A stretch of DNA of 64,000 nucleotides from Pedobacter frigidisoli (GTDB lineage Bacteria; Bacteroidota; Bacteroidia; Sphingobacteriales; Sphingobacteriaceae): the NCBI RefSeq assembly GCF_004331675.1, contig NZ_SJSN01000001.1:496001-560000 (forward strand). Reading direction: 5' to 3'. The notes beneath the pieces were generated by a model that was not told where the DNA came from, did not search any database, and saw nothing but the letters and a program-made list of their open reading frames with translations. A program made the position numbers and the translations under genes. Below, piece after piece: positions 1-8,080 of the stretch (the first letter of the stretch is position 1; each line of letters starts with the position of its first letter).

Positions 1-186
1 CCACGTATTTCTTAAAATTCTACTGAACCTGATATTTTGTATTAAAAGCATATAATTTGAATGGAAAATGAAAATACAAACATAAGGCCAAAATGTTTTA
101 TAATGTAACAATTTTAATGGCAGGAAGCGCAGGTTGCCGATTGTGATTCAAATGTTTATATTGGGAAACCAAATATTCCTATTCTT

Positions 187-1710
187 ATGAGCGAAACCTT
201 ACCCAAGAACAATATCTTTAAAGTCATCGGTGCTTCATCACTTGGTACATTAATCGAGTGGTACGATTTTTACATTTTCGGTAGCCTTGCGGTGATCATT
301 GGGCATCAACTTTTTCCAGAAGATGCAGGCGCATCTGCGCTAATTAATACTTTAGCGATTTTTGCTGCGGGTTTTATCGTTCGTCCTTTCGGAGCTTTGG
401 TTTTCGGTAGGTTAGGCGATTTAATTGGCAGGAAATACACCTTTCTGTTAACCCTAGTTTTAATGGGTGGATCTACTTTTTTAATTGGATTAATCCCCTC
501 ATACAAAAGTATAGGATATGCCGCACCAATTTTAGTGCTCATTTTAAGGTTAATTCAAGGCCTGGCTTTGGGTGGTGAATATGGTGGAGCCGCAACTTAT
601 GTAGCCGAACATGCCCCAAAAAACAGAAGAGGTTTTTTTACCAGCTGGATTCAAACTACGGCAACCTTAGGGCTATTTCTTTCATTGGGCGTAATTGTAA
701 TTACAAAAAACATTTTGGGTGCAGATGCATTTGGAGATTGGGGCTGGAGAATTCCGTTTCTATTGTCTATCGTTCTGGTTGTAGTTTCTATCTACATCCG
801 AATGAAAATGCACGAATCACCTATGTTTTCCAAGCTAAAAGCAGAAGGGAATATCTCTAAAAATCCATTAAAAGAAAGCTTTAATAATAAGGCAAATTTT
901 AAAATGGTTTTACTTGCGCTATTTGGCGCAACAATGGGTCAAGGTGTGATTTGGTACACAGGCCAGTTTTATGCGCAATCATTTTTGGAGAACACCTGTA
1001 AATTGGATTTTAACGATTCCAGATACATTTTACTTTGGGGAATTGCTTTTGCTACACCGTTCTTTGTAATCTTCGGAGCGTGGAGCGACAAGGTTGGAAG
1101 AAAGTGGATTATGCTCTCTGGAATGCTCTTGGGGATTATTTTCTATCGTCCAATCTACCAAATGTTTTTGGATGATACCGACTTCTCTAAAATTGAGCAA
1201 AATGATGTTTCATCTACAACGGCAATGCCAGCAACAGCAGTTTTGATCCCAAACACTCCTGATAGCTTAAGAACCATTTCGACTAAGGTTATACTAAAAA
1301 ACGGAGCATCATTTAACAAAATTCAGACTGATACGATTTCGGTTTCAAAGGGAGTTTTACCCGCCAAAGAAATTTTAAAGGACAAGGTTTTACCTACACC
1401 AATATTCTGGAAATTTGTCGGATTAATTTTCTTCCAAATTTTATTGGTTACGATGGTTTACGGACCAATTGCAGCCTTTTTGGTAGAGCTTTTCCCAACT
1501 AAAATTAGATATACCTCCATGTCTTTACCTTATCACATTGGTAACGGCGTATTTGGTGGTTTGGTTCCATTTATTGCAACGTTAATTGCCAGTTTTGCAG
1601 GCTCCACACCTTTATCTGGACTTTGGTATCCAATAGGAATTGCGGCTCTGAGCTTAATTATAGGGACGATTTATTTATCGAATAAAAGAGACGAAAGTAT
1701 TAACGATTAA
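187..1710 (+). CDS. MFS transporter, metabolite:H+ symporter (MHS) family
   Basis: A 507-residue inner-membrane secondary transporter of the major facilitator superfamily. The N-terminal IEWYDFYIFG segment and the loop 2-3 motif FGRLGDLIGRK (about residues 73-85) are typical of the metabolite:proton symporter (MHS) branch, which includes shikimate, proline/betaine and alpha-ketoglutarate carriers. A second copy of the motif (WSDKVGRK, about residue 300) marks the second six-helix half. Residues about 325-405 form an unusually long polar Thr/Ser/Lys-rich insert between helices of the second half; most MHS proteins are about 430 residues. The next gene starts 11 bp downstream and encodes a small membrane protein, so the two are probably cotranscribed. 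The substrate cannot be told from sequence. Family confident, substrate unknown. Confidence 0.9.
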   Translation: MSETLPKNNIFKVIGASSLGTLIEWYDFYIFGSLAVIIGHQLFPEDAGASALINTLAIFAAGFIVRPFGALVFGRLGDLIGRKYTFLLTLVLMGGSTFLIGLIPSYKSIGYAAPILVLILRLIQGLALGGEYGGAATYVAEHAPKNRRGFFTSWIQTTATLGLFLSLGVIVITKNILGADAFGDWGWRIPFLLSIVLVVVSIYIRMKMHESPMFSKLKAEGNISKNPLKESFNNKANFKMVLLALFGATMGQGVIWYTGQFYAQSFLENTCKLDFNDSRYILLWGIAFATPFFVIFGAWSDKVGRKWIMLSGMLLGIIFYRPIYQMFLDDTDFSKIEQNDVSSTTAMPATAVLIPNTPDSLRTISTKVILKNGASFNKIQTDTISVSKGVLPAKEILKDKVLPTPIFWKFVGLIFFQILLVTMVYGPIAAFLVELFPTKIRYTSMSLPYHIGNGVFGGLVPFIATLIASFAGSTPLSGLWYPIGIAALSLIIGTIYLSNKRDESIND

Positions 1711-1721
1711 ATAATTTAAAG

Positions 1722-1970
1722 ATGAACGCGTTAAAGAAATTTTTAGGATTAGTTTGGATGGTTTTAGGACCATTGGCGATGACCTTTCTTTTTATACAGG
1801 CTGTAGAAAAAGTGGGCTTAACCCATACCGATATCGAAAGAACAAATACCATTTTGCAATGGGGAATTATACTTTTTATTTTCTTACCCATAAGTTTAGG
1901 GCTGATGATTTTTGGGTTTTATGCCTGGAAAGGCGAATATGAAAAATTGCCAGATAATTCAGCGTTATAG
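1722..1970 (+). CDS. Small two-helix membrane protein (DUF6814-like)
   Basis: An 82-residue protein with two predicted membrane helices (about residues 8-28 and 45-68) joined by a polar stretch, ending in a short charged tail. It begins 11 bp after the MHS transporter stop codon. Small membrane proteins of this form often follow MFS transporter genes in Bacteroidota; I think the family is DUF6814 but could not check. It may be an accessory or stabilising subunit of the transporter; that is inference from position. An overlapping frame (1754-1942) has no merit. Confidence 0.7.
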   Translation: MNALKKFLGLVWMVLGPLAMTFLFIQAVEKVGLTHTDIERTNTILQWGIILFIFLPISLGLMIFGFYAWKGEYEKLPDNSAL

Positions 1971-2053
1971 ATAAGGTTAGATTTTGCATCAAAACCTAAA
2001 TAAGTTACATAAAGATCTCCAGCATGCTCAAGATTTACCTTGCACTTGGTTCT

Positions 2054-2106
2054 AAAAACCATTTCCAAAACTATTTAACCAGATCGTTTCGGAAATGGTT
2101 TTTTTA
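2054..2106 (+). terminator. Hairpin terminator candidate
   Basis: The arm AAAAACCATTTCC (2054-2066) pairs with GGAAATGGTTTTT (2091-2103), across a 24-nt loop, and a T-run follows. It would end the transporter/small membrane protein transcript. The region 1971-2320 otherwise holds only the fumC promoter candidate. Confidence 0.55.
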
Positions 2107-2269
2107 ATGAGGAAGCCATTCCGAAAGATTGACCAAACGACAGCTAAAGTGAACCACAACCATTGCATTCCCCTTAAAAAATAAAATCTGTATCATCCTT
2201 AAATTGCTATCATCAAGCCGCAGTAAAAATCGTTACAATCCTACCTCTGGAAATATCGAAGATAATACC

Positions 2270-2298
2270 TTGCTTTATAGGCAAAAAACTTAAATTTG
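2270..2298 (+). promoter_or_regulatory. Bacteroidota-type promoter for fumC
   Basis: TTG (2270-2272) is followed after 18 bp by TAAATTTG (2291-2298), matching the Bacteroidota -33/-7 pattern (TTTG, 19-21 bp, TAnnTTTG) with slightly short spacing. It ends 22 bp before the fumC start codon. Confidence 0.5.
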
Positions 2299-2320
2299 CC
2301 ACAACAAAAATCAAAATATA

Positions 2321-3718
2321 ATGAGTTTCAGAATAGAACACGATACCATGGGCGAGGTGCAAGTACCTGCCGATAAATACTGGGGTGCACAAACCGAACG
2401 CTCACGCAATAACTTCAAAATCGGCCCTGAGGGTTCAATGCCTAAAGAAATTATTCATGCTTTTGGCTATTTGAAAAAAGCTGCGGCATTGGCAAATACC
2501 GAGCTTGGCGTACTTTCTGCCGAAAAAGCGGAGCTAATTGCTAAAGCTTGCGATGAAATAATCGCCGGCCAATTAGACGACCAATTTCCACTGGTAATTT
2601 GGCAAACCGGTTCGGGTACGCAAAGTAACATGAACGGAAACGAGGTGATTGCAAACCGTGCTCACGTTATAAATGGCGGCGCATTGGCTGATGATAAAAA
2701 AGTACTTCATCCGAATGATGATGTTAACAAATCACAATCATCAAACGATACCTATCCAACTGCAATGCACATTGCAGCTTATAAATTAACGGTAGAAAAT
2801 ACCATTCCAGGTTTAGAAAAATTGCGCAATGCCTTGGCCAAAAAGGTTGAGGAATTTAGTTCGATTGTTAAAACTGGACGTACACACTTTATGGATGCAA
2901 CTCCGTTAACCTTAGGGCAAGAGTTTTCGGGTTATGTTCAGCAAATCGACAATAGCATCAGGGCAATTAAAAATGCTTTGGTTATGGTTGCAGAATTGGC
3001 GCTAGGTGGTACCGCTGTTGGTACTGGTTTAAATACGCCAAAAGGTTACGATGTTTTAGTAGCTCAAAAAATCGCCGATTTAACTGGTTTACCTTTCGTT
3101 ACGGCGCCAAATAAATTCGAAGCTTTAGCTGCTCACGATGCAATGGTTGAACTTTCTGGCGCTTTAAAACGTACTGCGGTAGCCTTGATGAAAGTAGCGA
3201 ACGATGTGCGTATGTTAAGCTCTGGTCCGCGTTGTGGTATTGGCGAAATTGTTATTCCTGACAACGAACCGGGTTCTTCTATCATGCCGGGAAAAGTTAA
3301 CCCGACACAACCCGAAGCATTAACCATGGTTTGTGCCCAGGTGATGGGTAACGATGTGGCGGTTTCCATCGGCGGCATGTCAGGTCATTTCGAATTGAAC
3401 GTTTTCAAACCTTTAATTGCAGCAAATGTATTGCAATCGGCTCGTTTAATTGGCGATGCATGCGTTTCATTTACAGATAAATGTGCGGAGGGAATTACAG
3501 CGAACCTACCTGAAATTGAGAAACATTTGCAAAACTCATTGATGCTGGTTACGGCTTTAAATCCGCATGTGGGTTATGAAAACGCCGCTAAAATTGCGAA
3601 GAAAGCGCACAAAGAAAATAAAACATTAAAGGCTGCGGCGGTAGAATTGGGCTTATTAACGAACGAACAATTCGATGAGTGGGTTCGCCCGGAAGATATG
3701 GTGGGGAGTTTGAAATAA
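2321..3718 (+). CDS. fumC: Class II fumarate hydratase
   Basis: Fumarase C, 465 residues, the usual length for the class II (iron-independent) enzyme. It interconverts fumarate and L-malate in the TCA cycle as a cytosolic homotetramer. The family signature [11 protein letters not shown] lies at about residues 316-326, in the mobile loop with the catalytic serine. The N-terminal [17 protein letters not shown] and central [16 protein letters not shown] segments are characteristic and separate it from argininosuccinate lyase and aspartase relatives. It has its own promoter candidate, is followed at once by a terminator hairpin, and looks monocistronic. Confidence 0.97.
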   Translation: MSFRIEHDTMGEVQVPADKYWGAQTERSRNNFKIGPEGSMPKEIIHAFGYLKKAAALANTELGVLSAEKAELIAKACDEIIAGQLDDQFPLVIWQTGSGTQSNMNGNEVIANRAHVINGGALADDKKVLHPNDDVNKSQSSNDTYPTAMHIAAYKLTVENTIPGLEKLRNALAKKVEEFSSIVKTGRTHFMDATPLTLGQEFSGYVQQIDNSIRAIKNALVMVAELALGGTAVGTGLNTPKGYDVLVAQKIADLTGLPFVTAPNKFEALAAHDAMVELSGALKRTAVALMKVANDVRMLSSGPRCGIGEIVIPDNEPGSSIMPGKVNPTQPEALTMVCAQVMGNDVAVSIGGMSGHFELNVFKPLIAANVLQSARLIGDACVSFTDKCAEGITANLPEIEKHLQNSLMLVTALNPHVGYENAAKIAKKAHKENKTLKAAAVELGLLTNEQFDEWVRPEDMVGSLK

Positions 3719-3727
3719 ACCCCCTAG

Positions 3728-3750
3728 CCCCCTAAAGGGGGAACTTTTTT
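3728..3750 (+). terminator. Terminator after fumC
   Basis: CCCCC (3728-3732), a TAAA loop, GGGGG (3737-3741), then six T residues. It starts 10 bp after the fumC stop codon. The core is also of the CCCCT/AGGGG hairpin type seen at 21.66-22.06 kb. Confidence 0.6.
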
Positions 3751-3791
3751 CTATCGTTCATGCAAAATGTTAGAAAGGTATGGGTTTCGGA

Positions 3792-3982
3792 TTTTTGAAA
3801 AGCAGGGCCATTCGTACTTCGGATACGAAAGTCCCGCTTTTTGCTTCAAGTTTTTTCAACATCTGTCATGCTGAGGCACGAAGCATCTGTTTCATCGTTT
3901 GCAGATGCTTCGTGCCTCAGCATGACAAATTGTTCAAGGTTGGTGCAATAAAAAAAAGCTTTCCGCTTCAATCGGGTTTATA
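3792..3982 (-). repeat. Dispersed intergenic element, copy f (carries a nested inverted repeat)
   Basis: Read on the minus strand, this starts with a CCCGATTGAAGCGG block (complement of 3964-3977), continues to an AAAGCGGGACTTTCG block (3826-3840) and ends in CTGCTTTTCAAAAA (3791-3804). The same three blocks occur in order in the copies near 18.0, 22.2, 25.4, 31.9, 42.2 and 44.1 kb. Where other copies have a short hairpin, this one holds a 64-bp inverted repeat (3864-3927). Confidence 0.65.
3864..3927. repeat. Perfect inverted repeat, 26-bp arms, 12-bp loop
   Basis: The left arm 3864-3889 (TGTCATGCTGAGGCACGAAG plus CATCTG) is the exact reverse complement of 3902-3927. Related sequence occurs at 31633-31683, and more distant forms at 25279-25317, 49725-49751 and 54193-54261. 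As RNA it would form a very stable hairpin. Confidence 0.85.
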
Positions 3983-4045
3983 TAACAAAAAACAGCAATT
4001 AAAACTCATTTTGCGACATGCAAATTTAAACACAAACTCAAAAAT

Positions 4046-4399
4046 ATGGAAAGTTCATTTATGTCAGCATTGTTCGGTTTCGTTTCAATTATACCATCAA
4101 TAATTGTTTTTATTGCTAGCTGTTATTATATTTCAAAAAATGTAAAACCTGATTCGATATTATTAATAATTGGCTCTGGTCTTTCTCTATTACTTACAAT
4201 TTTTTATAGCTTCTTAATGCCATATTTTATGCGATCATGGGCAATTTCAGTTAATGACACTTCGAGTTACTACACCATTGCGGGCATTATCAGTTTCATC
4301 GCTGGAATTTGTTTTGCAATTGGTTTGTTTATGTTAATCAACACTACGGTAAACACGAACAAAGGCCTTTCAAATCAATTTCCACAGAATTTTAAATAG
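4046..4399 (+). CDS. Hypothetical membrane protein
   Basis: A 117-residue hydrophobic protein with about three predicted membrane helices (roughly residues 8-28, 36-58 and 75-98) and a short polar tail. I do not recognise a family. It lies 1 bp before the start of the next lipoprotein gene, so the two are probably cotranscribed. The coding sequence begins right after the repeat-rich stretch 3719-4045. Expression is plausible because the frame is long for such AT-rich DNA and has a clean membrane pattern. Confidence 0.6.
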   Translation: MESSFMSALFGFVSIIPSIIVFIASCYYISKNVKPDSILLIIGSGLSLLLTIFYSFLMPYFMRSWAISVNDTSSYYTIAGIISFIAGICFAIGLFMLINTTVNTNKGLSNQFPQNFK

Positions 4400-4400
4400 T

Positions 4401-4955
4401 ATGCTGGCTAATATTAAGTTTAATCAATTGAAAATGTTTGGCGTATCTATTAGCTTAAGGTATTTTTACCTTTTACCTTTTGCCTTTTACCTTTTACCTT
4501 TTTTAAGTTCCTGTTCTCCTCGCCCTAATATTCAGGGCAAAGGCGAGGCTTTTATGCAGGGTATTTGGAACGAAGATTCGGTAGCTTACAGTAATAAATT
4601 GAGCAATTATACCCAACACCATTTTAAATTTACTTGCGATTCGGTTTACCTGGATTTGGTTACCCACAGCAAAGTTAATTTCTACGAAGATTCCTGCTAC
4701 AATAAGGGTGTTTGGAAAGAATATGCCAAGGGGGTTTACGCCGTTCGTGGAGATACCTTATTTGTTGGCGCAACATTTACCCATGCCAATTACAAACAAA
4801 AAATTTCGGGTTGTTATCGCATTGGCAGGTACGATAAAAACTTCCTAATTAAGAAAAAATCAACGGATACACTGGTTTTGGAAAGCATGAGCGACCAACG
4901 CCAAATTAAGTTATCACTCAAAGAAAAAGTTACCTGTGTACAAAAAGAATTATAA
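4401..4955 (+). CDS. Lipoprotein of unknown function with heptamer-repeat signal peptide
   Basis: A 184-residue predicted lipoprotein: hydrophobic segment, then LSSCSPRP with the acylated Cys at about residue 38. The rest is soluble and rich in Tyr, Asp and Lys, and ends just ahead of the S1/P1 nuclease gene. The start could be 4401 or the in-frame ATG at 4434; the second gives a more normal signal-peptide length. The hydrophobic core (FYLLPFA, FYLLPFL) is encoded by five tandem copies of a TTTTACC heptamer (4464-4498), so gain or loss of one unit would shift the frame. No function is recognised. It is 1 bp from both neighbours and probably in an operon with them. Confidence 0.7.
   Translation: MLANIKFNQLKMFGVSISLRYFYLLPFAFYLLPFLSSCSPRPNIQGKGEAFMQGIWNEDSVAYSNKLSNYTQHHFKFTCDSVYLDLVTHSKVNFYEDSCYNKGVWKEYAKGVYAVRGDTLFVGATFTHANYKQKISGCYRIGRYDKNFLIKKKSTDTLVLESMSDQRQIKLSLKEKVTCVQKEL
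4464..4498 (+). repeat. Five tandem TTTTACC heptamers inside a coding region
   Basis: Units at 4464, 4471, 4478 (variant TTTTGCC), 4485 and 4492, followed by a T-run. Seven is not a multiple of three, so the repeat codes for a seven-residue period in the signal peptide, and a change of one unit would cause a frameshift. Confidence 0.9.
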
Positions 4956-4956
4956 C

Positions 4957-5763
4957 ATGATATTCAAAACGATCAAAAGAAAATTAATTACAACTGCTGC
5001 AATTGGTTTGTTGGCTTATTTACCCATGCAAGTAAATGCTTGGGGAATGATTGGTCACCGTGTGGTTGGCGAAATTGCCGACAGCTATTTAAACGCAAAA
5101 GCCCGTAAAGCCATTCAAGGAATTTTAGGTTCAGAAAGTTTGGCAATGTCGGCAAATTGGGGCGATTTTATTAAATCAGATTCTACCTACAATTATATGT
5201 ATAATTGGCATTTTGTTAATCTTCCCGGAGGTTTAGATAAGCAAGGTGTTTTCAGCATTTTAGAAACTGAAAAAGCACCAAATCTTTACAACAAGATCAT
5301 CGATTTAACTGCTATTTTAAAGAAAGCAAGCAGTACAGCCGATGAAAAAAAACTTGCATTACGCATGCTTGTACACATGGCAGGCGATTTATGCCAACCC
5401 ATGCATGTTGCCCATAAGGAAGATTTAGGTGGCAACAGAGTTTCTGTTTTATGGTTTAACGAAAAATCTAACCTCCACCGGGTTTGGGATGAGCAATTAA
5501 TCGAATATCAACAATTAAGCTATACCGAATTTGCGAAAGCGATTAATCATCCATCTGCAATCCAACTCTACAATTGGAAAAACACAAGTTTAAAAGAAAA
5601 TATATTTGAATCTTACACTGTTTGCGCAAAAATTTACGAAAACACAAAGCCAGATTCTAAGTTGAGTTATCGTTACAACTTTGATTGGTCAAGCACCTTG
5701 AATGAACAATTGCTAAAAGGTGGCGTTCGTTTGGCGAAAATGCTGAATGATATTTACAAATAA
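4957..5763 (+). CDS. S1/P1-type nuclease, secreted
   Basis: A 268-residue zinc-dependent single-strand nuclease of the S1/P1 family. A signal peptide ends at VNA, which leaves Trp as the mature N-terminus (about residue 29); in this family the N-terminal Trp binds zinc. The other ligands are visible in order: GHRVV (His), WGDFIKS (Asp), WHFVNLP (His), HMAGDLCQPMHV (His, Asp, His) and NLHRVWDEQL (His, Asp). The full trinuclear zinc site is therefore present. It probably acts in the periplasm or outside the cell on single-stranded DNA or RNA and 3'-nucleotides. I chose ATG 4957, one base after the previous stop; an in-frame GTG at 4936 would overlap that gene and spoil the signal peptide. Confidence 0.92.
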   Translation: MIFKTIKRKLITTAAIGLLAYLPMQVNAWGMIGHRVVGEIADSYLNAKARKAIQGILGSESLAMSANWGDFIKSDSTYNYMYNWHFVNLPGGLDKQGVFSILETEKAPNLYNKIIDLTAILKKASSTADEKKLALRMLVHMAGDLCQPMHVAHKEDLGGNRVSVLWFNEKSNLHRVWDEQLIEYQQLSYTEFAKAINHPSAIQLYNWKNTSLKENIFESYTVCAKIYENTKPDSKLSYRYNFDWSSTLNEQLLKGGVRLAKMLNDIYK

Positions 5764-5770
5764 CTTCATT

Positions 5771-5804
5771 AAATGCTTCGATCAAAAATCGGGGCATTTT
5801 TTTT
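5771..5804 (+). terminator. Terminator after the S1/P1 nuclease gene
   Basis: AAATGCttcgat (5771-5782) pairs with atcgggGCATTT (5788-5799), with one G-T pair in the stem, and a T-run follows to 5804. It is 8 bp after the stop codon. Confidence 0.7.
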
Positions 5805-5855
5805 AACTTGTAGCATAACCGTTTTGAATCCCGTTTATGATAAAAATAAATAACG

Positions 5856-6290
5856 ATGAAAAAACTAATCCTAATTTTAGCCATCTGTGTGGCATTCGGT
5901 TGTAAGAAAAAAAATGAAACTGTAGAAGATGACATTACAAAGTACAGTTGGCCACTTACATCTGCAACCATCAGTCCAGCATTGGTTGTTAATGGTAGGG
6001 CAGAAACAAATTTCAAAATTATGTCTGGCCCATCGGGTTGTTTAAATAATAATTATACGCTTTCTTTTTCAAACGATGGATCTTTCGCATTTACATCCAA
6101 CGGGCCATTATGTGATATGATATCTTATCAAAATGCCAAATGGAGTAAAAAAGGAAATGAGATAACACTTAACGATGGTCAACCTCACAATGTAATCCTA
6201 AGTGGGAATATTATTACAGATAAGTATAGTTTCAATCAAGATAATATTAACTACACTGTTACTTATATTTACACTGCAAGATCTAAATAA
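5856..6290 (+). CDS. Small lipoprotein, unknown function
   Basis: A 144-residue protein with a lipoprotein-like N-terminus (MKKLILILAICVAFGC followed by Lys residues), so probably acylated at Cys16, although the -3 Ala and -2 Phe are not classical. The body has many Ser, Thr and Asn residues and alternating hydrophobic strands (for example YTLSFSNDGSFAFTSNG), as in the small lipocalin-like or META-like lipoproteins common in Bacteroidota. No family is recognised. It ends 2 bp before the phosphatase gene, so the two are likely cotranscribed. Confidence 0.65.
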   Translation: MKKLILILAICVAFGCKKKNETVEDDITKYSWPLTSATISPALVVNGRAETNFKIMSGPSGCLNNNYTLSFSNDGSFAFTSNGPLCDMISYQNAKWSKKGNEITLNDGQPHNVILSGNIITDKYSFNQDNINYTVTYIYTARSK

Positions 6291-6292
6291 GT

Positions 6293-6727
6293 TTGAAAAT
6301 TTTAATGGTTTGTTTGGGTAACATTTGTCGCTCGCCTTTAGCGGAAGGCATTATGCGTCACCTTTCTAAGGCACAAAATCTCAATTGGGAAATTGCCTCA
6401 GCTGGAACAGGTAATTGGCATATTGGCAAAGCGCCAGATCATAGAAGTATTGCTGCTGCTAAATCTTTTGGTTACGATATTAGCACACAAAGGGCACAAC
6501 AATTCAATCATGCCATGTTTGCTAAATATGATCTGATTTTAGTAATGGATAAAAACAATTTAAAGGATGTACAAAGCCTCGCCAAAAATAACGAGGACCG
6601 CCAAAAAGTTAAACTTTTCTTAGATAACGATGAAGTTACAGATCCTTATTGGGATAATGACTTGTTTAGTCCAGTTTGCCAACAAGTTGAAGAAAGATGT
6701 AGAGAGATTATCAAACAACTTTCTTAA
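6293..6727 (+). CDS. Low-molecular-weight protein-tyrosine phosphatase
   Basis: A 144-residue cytosolic phosphatase of the LMW-PTP family. The P-loop CLGNICRS (about residues 7-14) holds the nucleophilic Cys and Arg of the CX5R signature, and DPYWD at about residue 117 supplies the general-acid Asp. Length is typical (about 150). The start appears to be TTG at 6293, because the first in-frame ATG (6305) would remove the first beta strand just before the P-loop. Such enzymes often act on tyrosine kinases of polysaccharide export, but no capsule genes are nearby, so the substrate is unknown. Confidence 0.92.
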   Translation: MKILMVCLGNICRSPLAEGIMRHLSKAQNLNWEIASAGTGNWHIGKAPDHRSIAAAKSFGYDISTQRAQQFNHAMFAKYDLILVMDKNNLKDVQSLAKNNEDRQKVKLFLDNDEVTDPYWDNDLFSPVCQQVEERCREIIKQLS

Positions 6728-6784
6728 ATTTAAGGCTCAGATCAATTCTGAAAAATATTTTCATCACCTAACCAAAGTCGAACC

Positions 6785-7555
6785 ATGAAAAAGGTTATTT
6801 CCTTTTGCCTATTAATTGCAACCATCATTTTATTTCAGGGATTTATTACGCCAAAAAAGAACCCAAAGATTTTGGTGTTTTCCAAAACCAAAGGCTATAG
6901 ACATGCGAGTATTGGTGTAGGTAAAACAACCATTCAAAAGCTGGGAATGGATCATCATTTCGATGTTGACACTACAGAAAATGCAGCACTTTTTACAGAG
7001 GATAATTTAAAACAATATGCAGCGGTAATCTTTTTGAGCACCACTGGCGATGTTTTAAACAATGCCCAACAAGCTGCGTTTGAAAGGTATATTCAAGCTG
7101 GCGGAGGTTATGTTGGCATACATGCAGCCACCGATACAGAATACGATTGGCCTTGGTATGGAAAGTTGGCCGGGGCGTATTTCACAAGTCATCCAGCGGT
7201 TCAAGAAGCCAAATTTATCATTAAGGATAGAAAACACCCATCAACAAAATTCATAACAGATTCTGTTTGGATGCACAAGGATGAACTCTATAATTTTAAG
7301 GATATTAACCCTGATATTAAGGTTTTAATTACCATTGATGAAACTTCTTATAATGGAGGTAAAAATGGAAAATTCCATCCTTTTAGTTGGTACCATAACT
7401 TCGACGGCGGCCGTTCTTTTTACACTTCAATGGGCCACACAGATGAAACCTGGCGTGAAGATAAATTTTTGAAGCATTTATGGGGTGGAATTGAATATGC
7501 TGTTGGCCATCAGAAAAAACTAGATTATAGCAAAGCGCATTCTAGGTTACCTTAA
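6785..7555 (+). CDS. Exported ThuA-domain protein
   Basis: A 256-residue protein with an N-terminal signal or anchor segment (about residues 4-22), then a ThuA-like domain (trehalose-utilisation, glutamine amidotransferase-like fold). Diagnostic segments are KILVFSKTKGYRH near residue 30, GGGYVGIHAATDTEYDWPWY in the middle, and HPFSWYHNFDGGRSFYTSMG towards the C-terminus. The family is common in Bacteroidota and is tied to carbohydrate metabolism, often fused to sugar-dehydrogenase or cytochrome domains; the reaction is not established. It stands alone here. Confidence 0.88.
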   Translation: MKKVISFCLLIATIILFQGFITPKKNPKILVFSKTKGYRHASIGVGKTTIQKLGMDHHFDVDTTENAALFTEDNLKQYAAVIFLSTTGDVLNNAQQAAFERYIQAGGGYVGIHAATDTEYDWPWYGKLAGAYFTSHPAVQEAKFIIKDRKHPSTKFITDSVWMHKDELYNFKDINPDIKVLITIDETSYNGGKNGKFHPFSWYHNFDGGRSFYTSMGHTDETWREDKFLKHLWGGIEYAVGHQKKLDYSKAHSRLP

Positions 7556-7563
7556 CTTTAATC

Positions 7564-7609
7564 TCATCTTGGGCCGCTGAAAAGATTTATTCTCATTAAC
7601 CCAAGATGA
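7564..7609. terminator. Convergent-gene hairpin
   Basis: TCATCTTGGG (7564-7573) pairs perfectly with CCCAAGATGA (7600-7609) across a 26-nt loop. It sits between the convergent ThuA gene and the 7618-8022 gene and may end transcription from both sides. Confidence 0.45.
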
Positions 7610-7617
7610 AAATTTCT

Positions 7618-8022
7618 TTAGTAAAACAACTGCGATAACACATTCGTTGCCGATGGTGTTGCAGGCTTTAGCGATGTAAACTTTGCCATCTGTGCAATGG
7701 TTAAGGCCGTTCCCAATTTTGATTTTAAACCAGAGATTAAGCTAGCAACTTTAGTTTTTGAACCTGTTGGATCATTTTGCTTAGTAGCTAATGCAGTTGC
7801 TTTTTGTACCAAGAAATCTTTCACAATTGAAGTAACCGTTGGCTTTTGAGCAGGCGTTAAACTTAATGCAGGAGTAAGCTTACCCAATATACCATTGGTT
7901 AAACTTCCAATATCCAAGCCACTGCTGGCTGCTGCAGACCCAACTTTACTTAAAAAGCTTTGTGCATTCGATGCAAAATTTAAACCTAATATAAGGGCAG
8001 ATAATATCAATAATTTCTTCAT
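7618..8022 (-). CDS. Exported Ala/Ser/Leu-rich protein, unknown function
   Basis: A 134-residue protein with a clear signal peptide (MKKLLILSALILGLNFASNA, cleaved before QSF). The start is ATG 8022; an upstream ATG at 8076 would add 18 residues ahead of a good signal peptide. The mature part is alpha-helical and low in complexity, with repeated Lys-Leu and Thr-Pro spacing, and resembles the small secreted helical proteins common in Pedobacter. No catalytic motif is visible. Confidence 0.7.
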   Translation of the reverse strand: MKKLLILSALILGLNFASNAQSFLSKVGSAAASSGLDIGSLTNGILGKLTPALSLTPAQKPTVTSIVKDFLVQKATALATKQNDPTGSKTKVASLISGLKSKLGTALTIAQMAKFTSLKPATPSATNVLSQLFY

Positions 8023-8080
8023 TTTAATAATTTTATAAGCGAAGATAATATTTATACCCCTTTTAAGAATGAACAATTTA

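Noticed and set aside
1..186. A promoter or gene upstream of the MHS transporter
   Set aside because: The AT-rich stretch has no clean -33/-7 pair and no open frame; the transcript may begin outside the window.
3780..4103. A 107-codon open frame on the plus strand after fumC
   Set aside because: It runs straight through the 26-bp-arm inverted repeat and element copy f and overlaps the membrane-protein gene at 4046; the translation has no family character.
4936..4956. GTG start for the S1/P1 nuclease at 4936
   Set aside because: It overlaps the preceding gene and would add a polar stretch before a normal signal peptide starting at ATG 4957.
5657..6016. A 119-codon minus-strand open frame
   Set aside because: It overlaps the 3' end of the S1/P1 nuclease gene, its terminator and the start of the next lipoprotein gene, all of which have good support.
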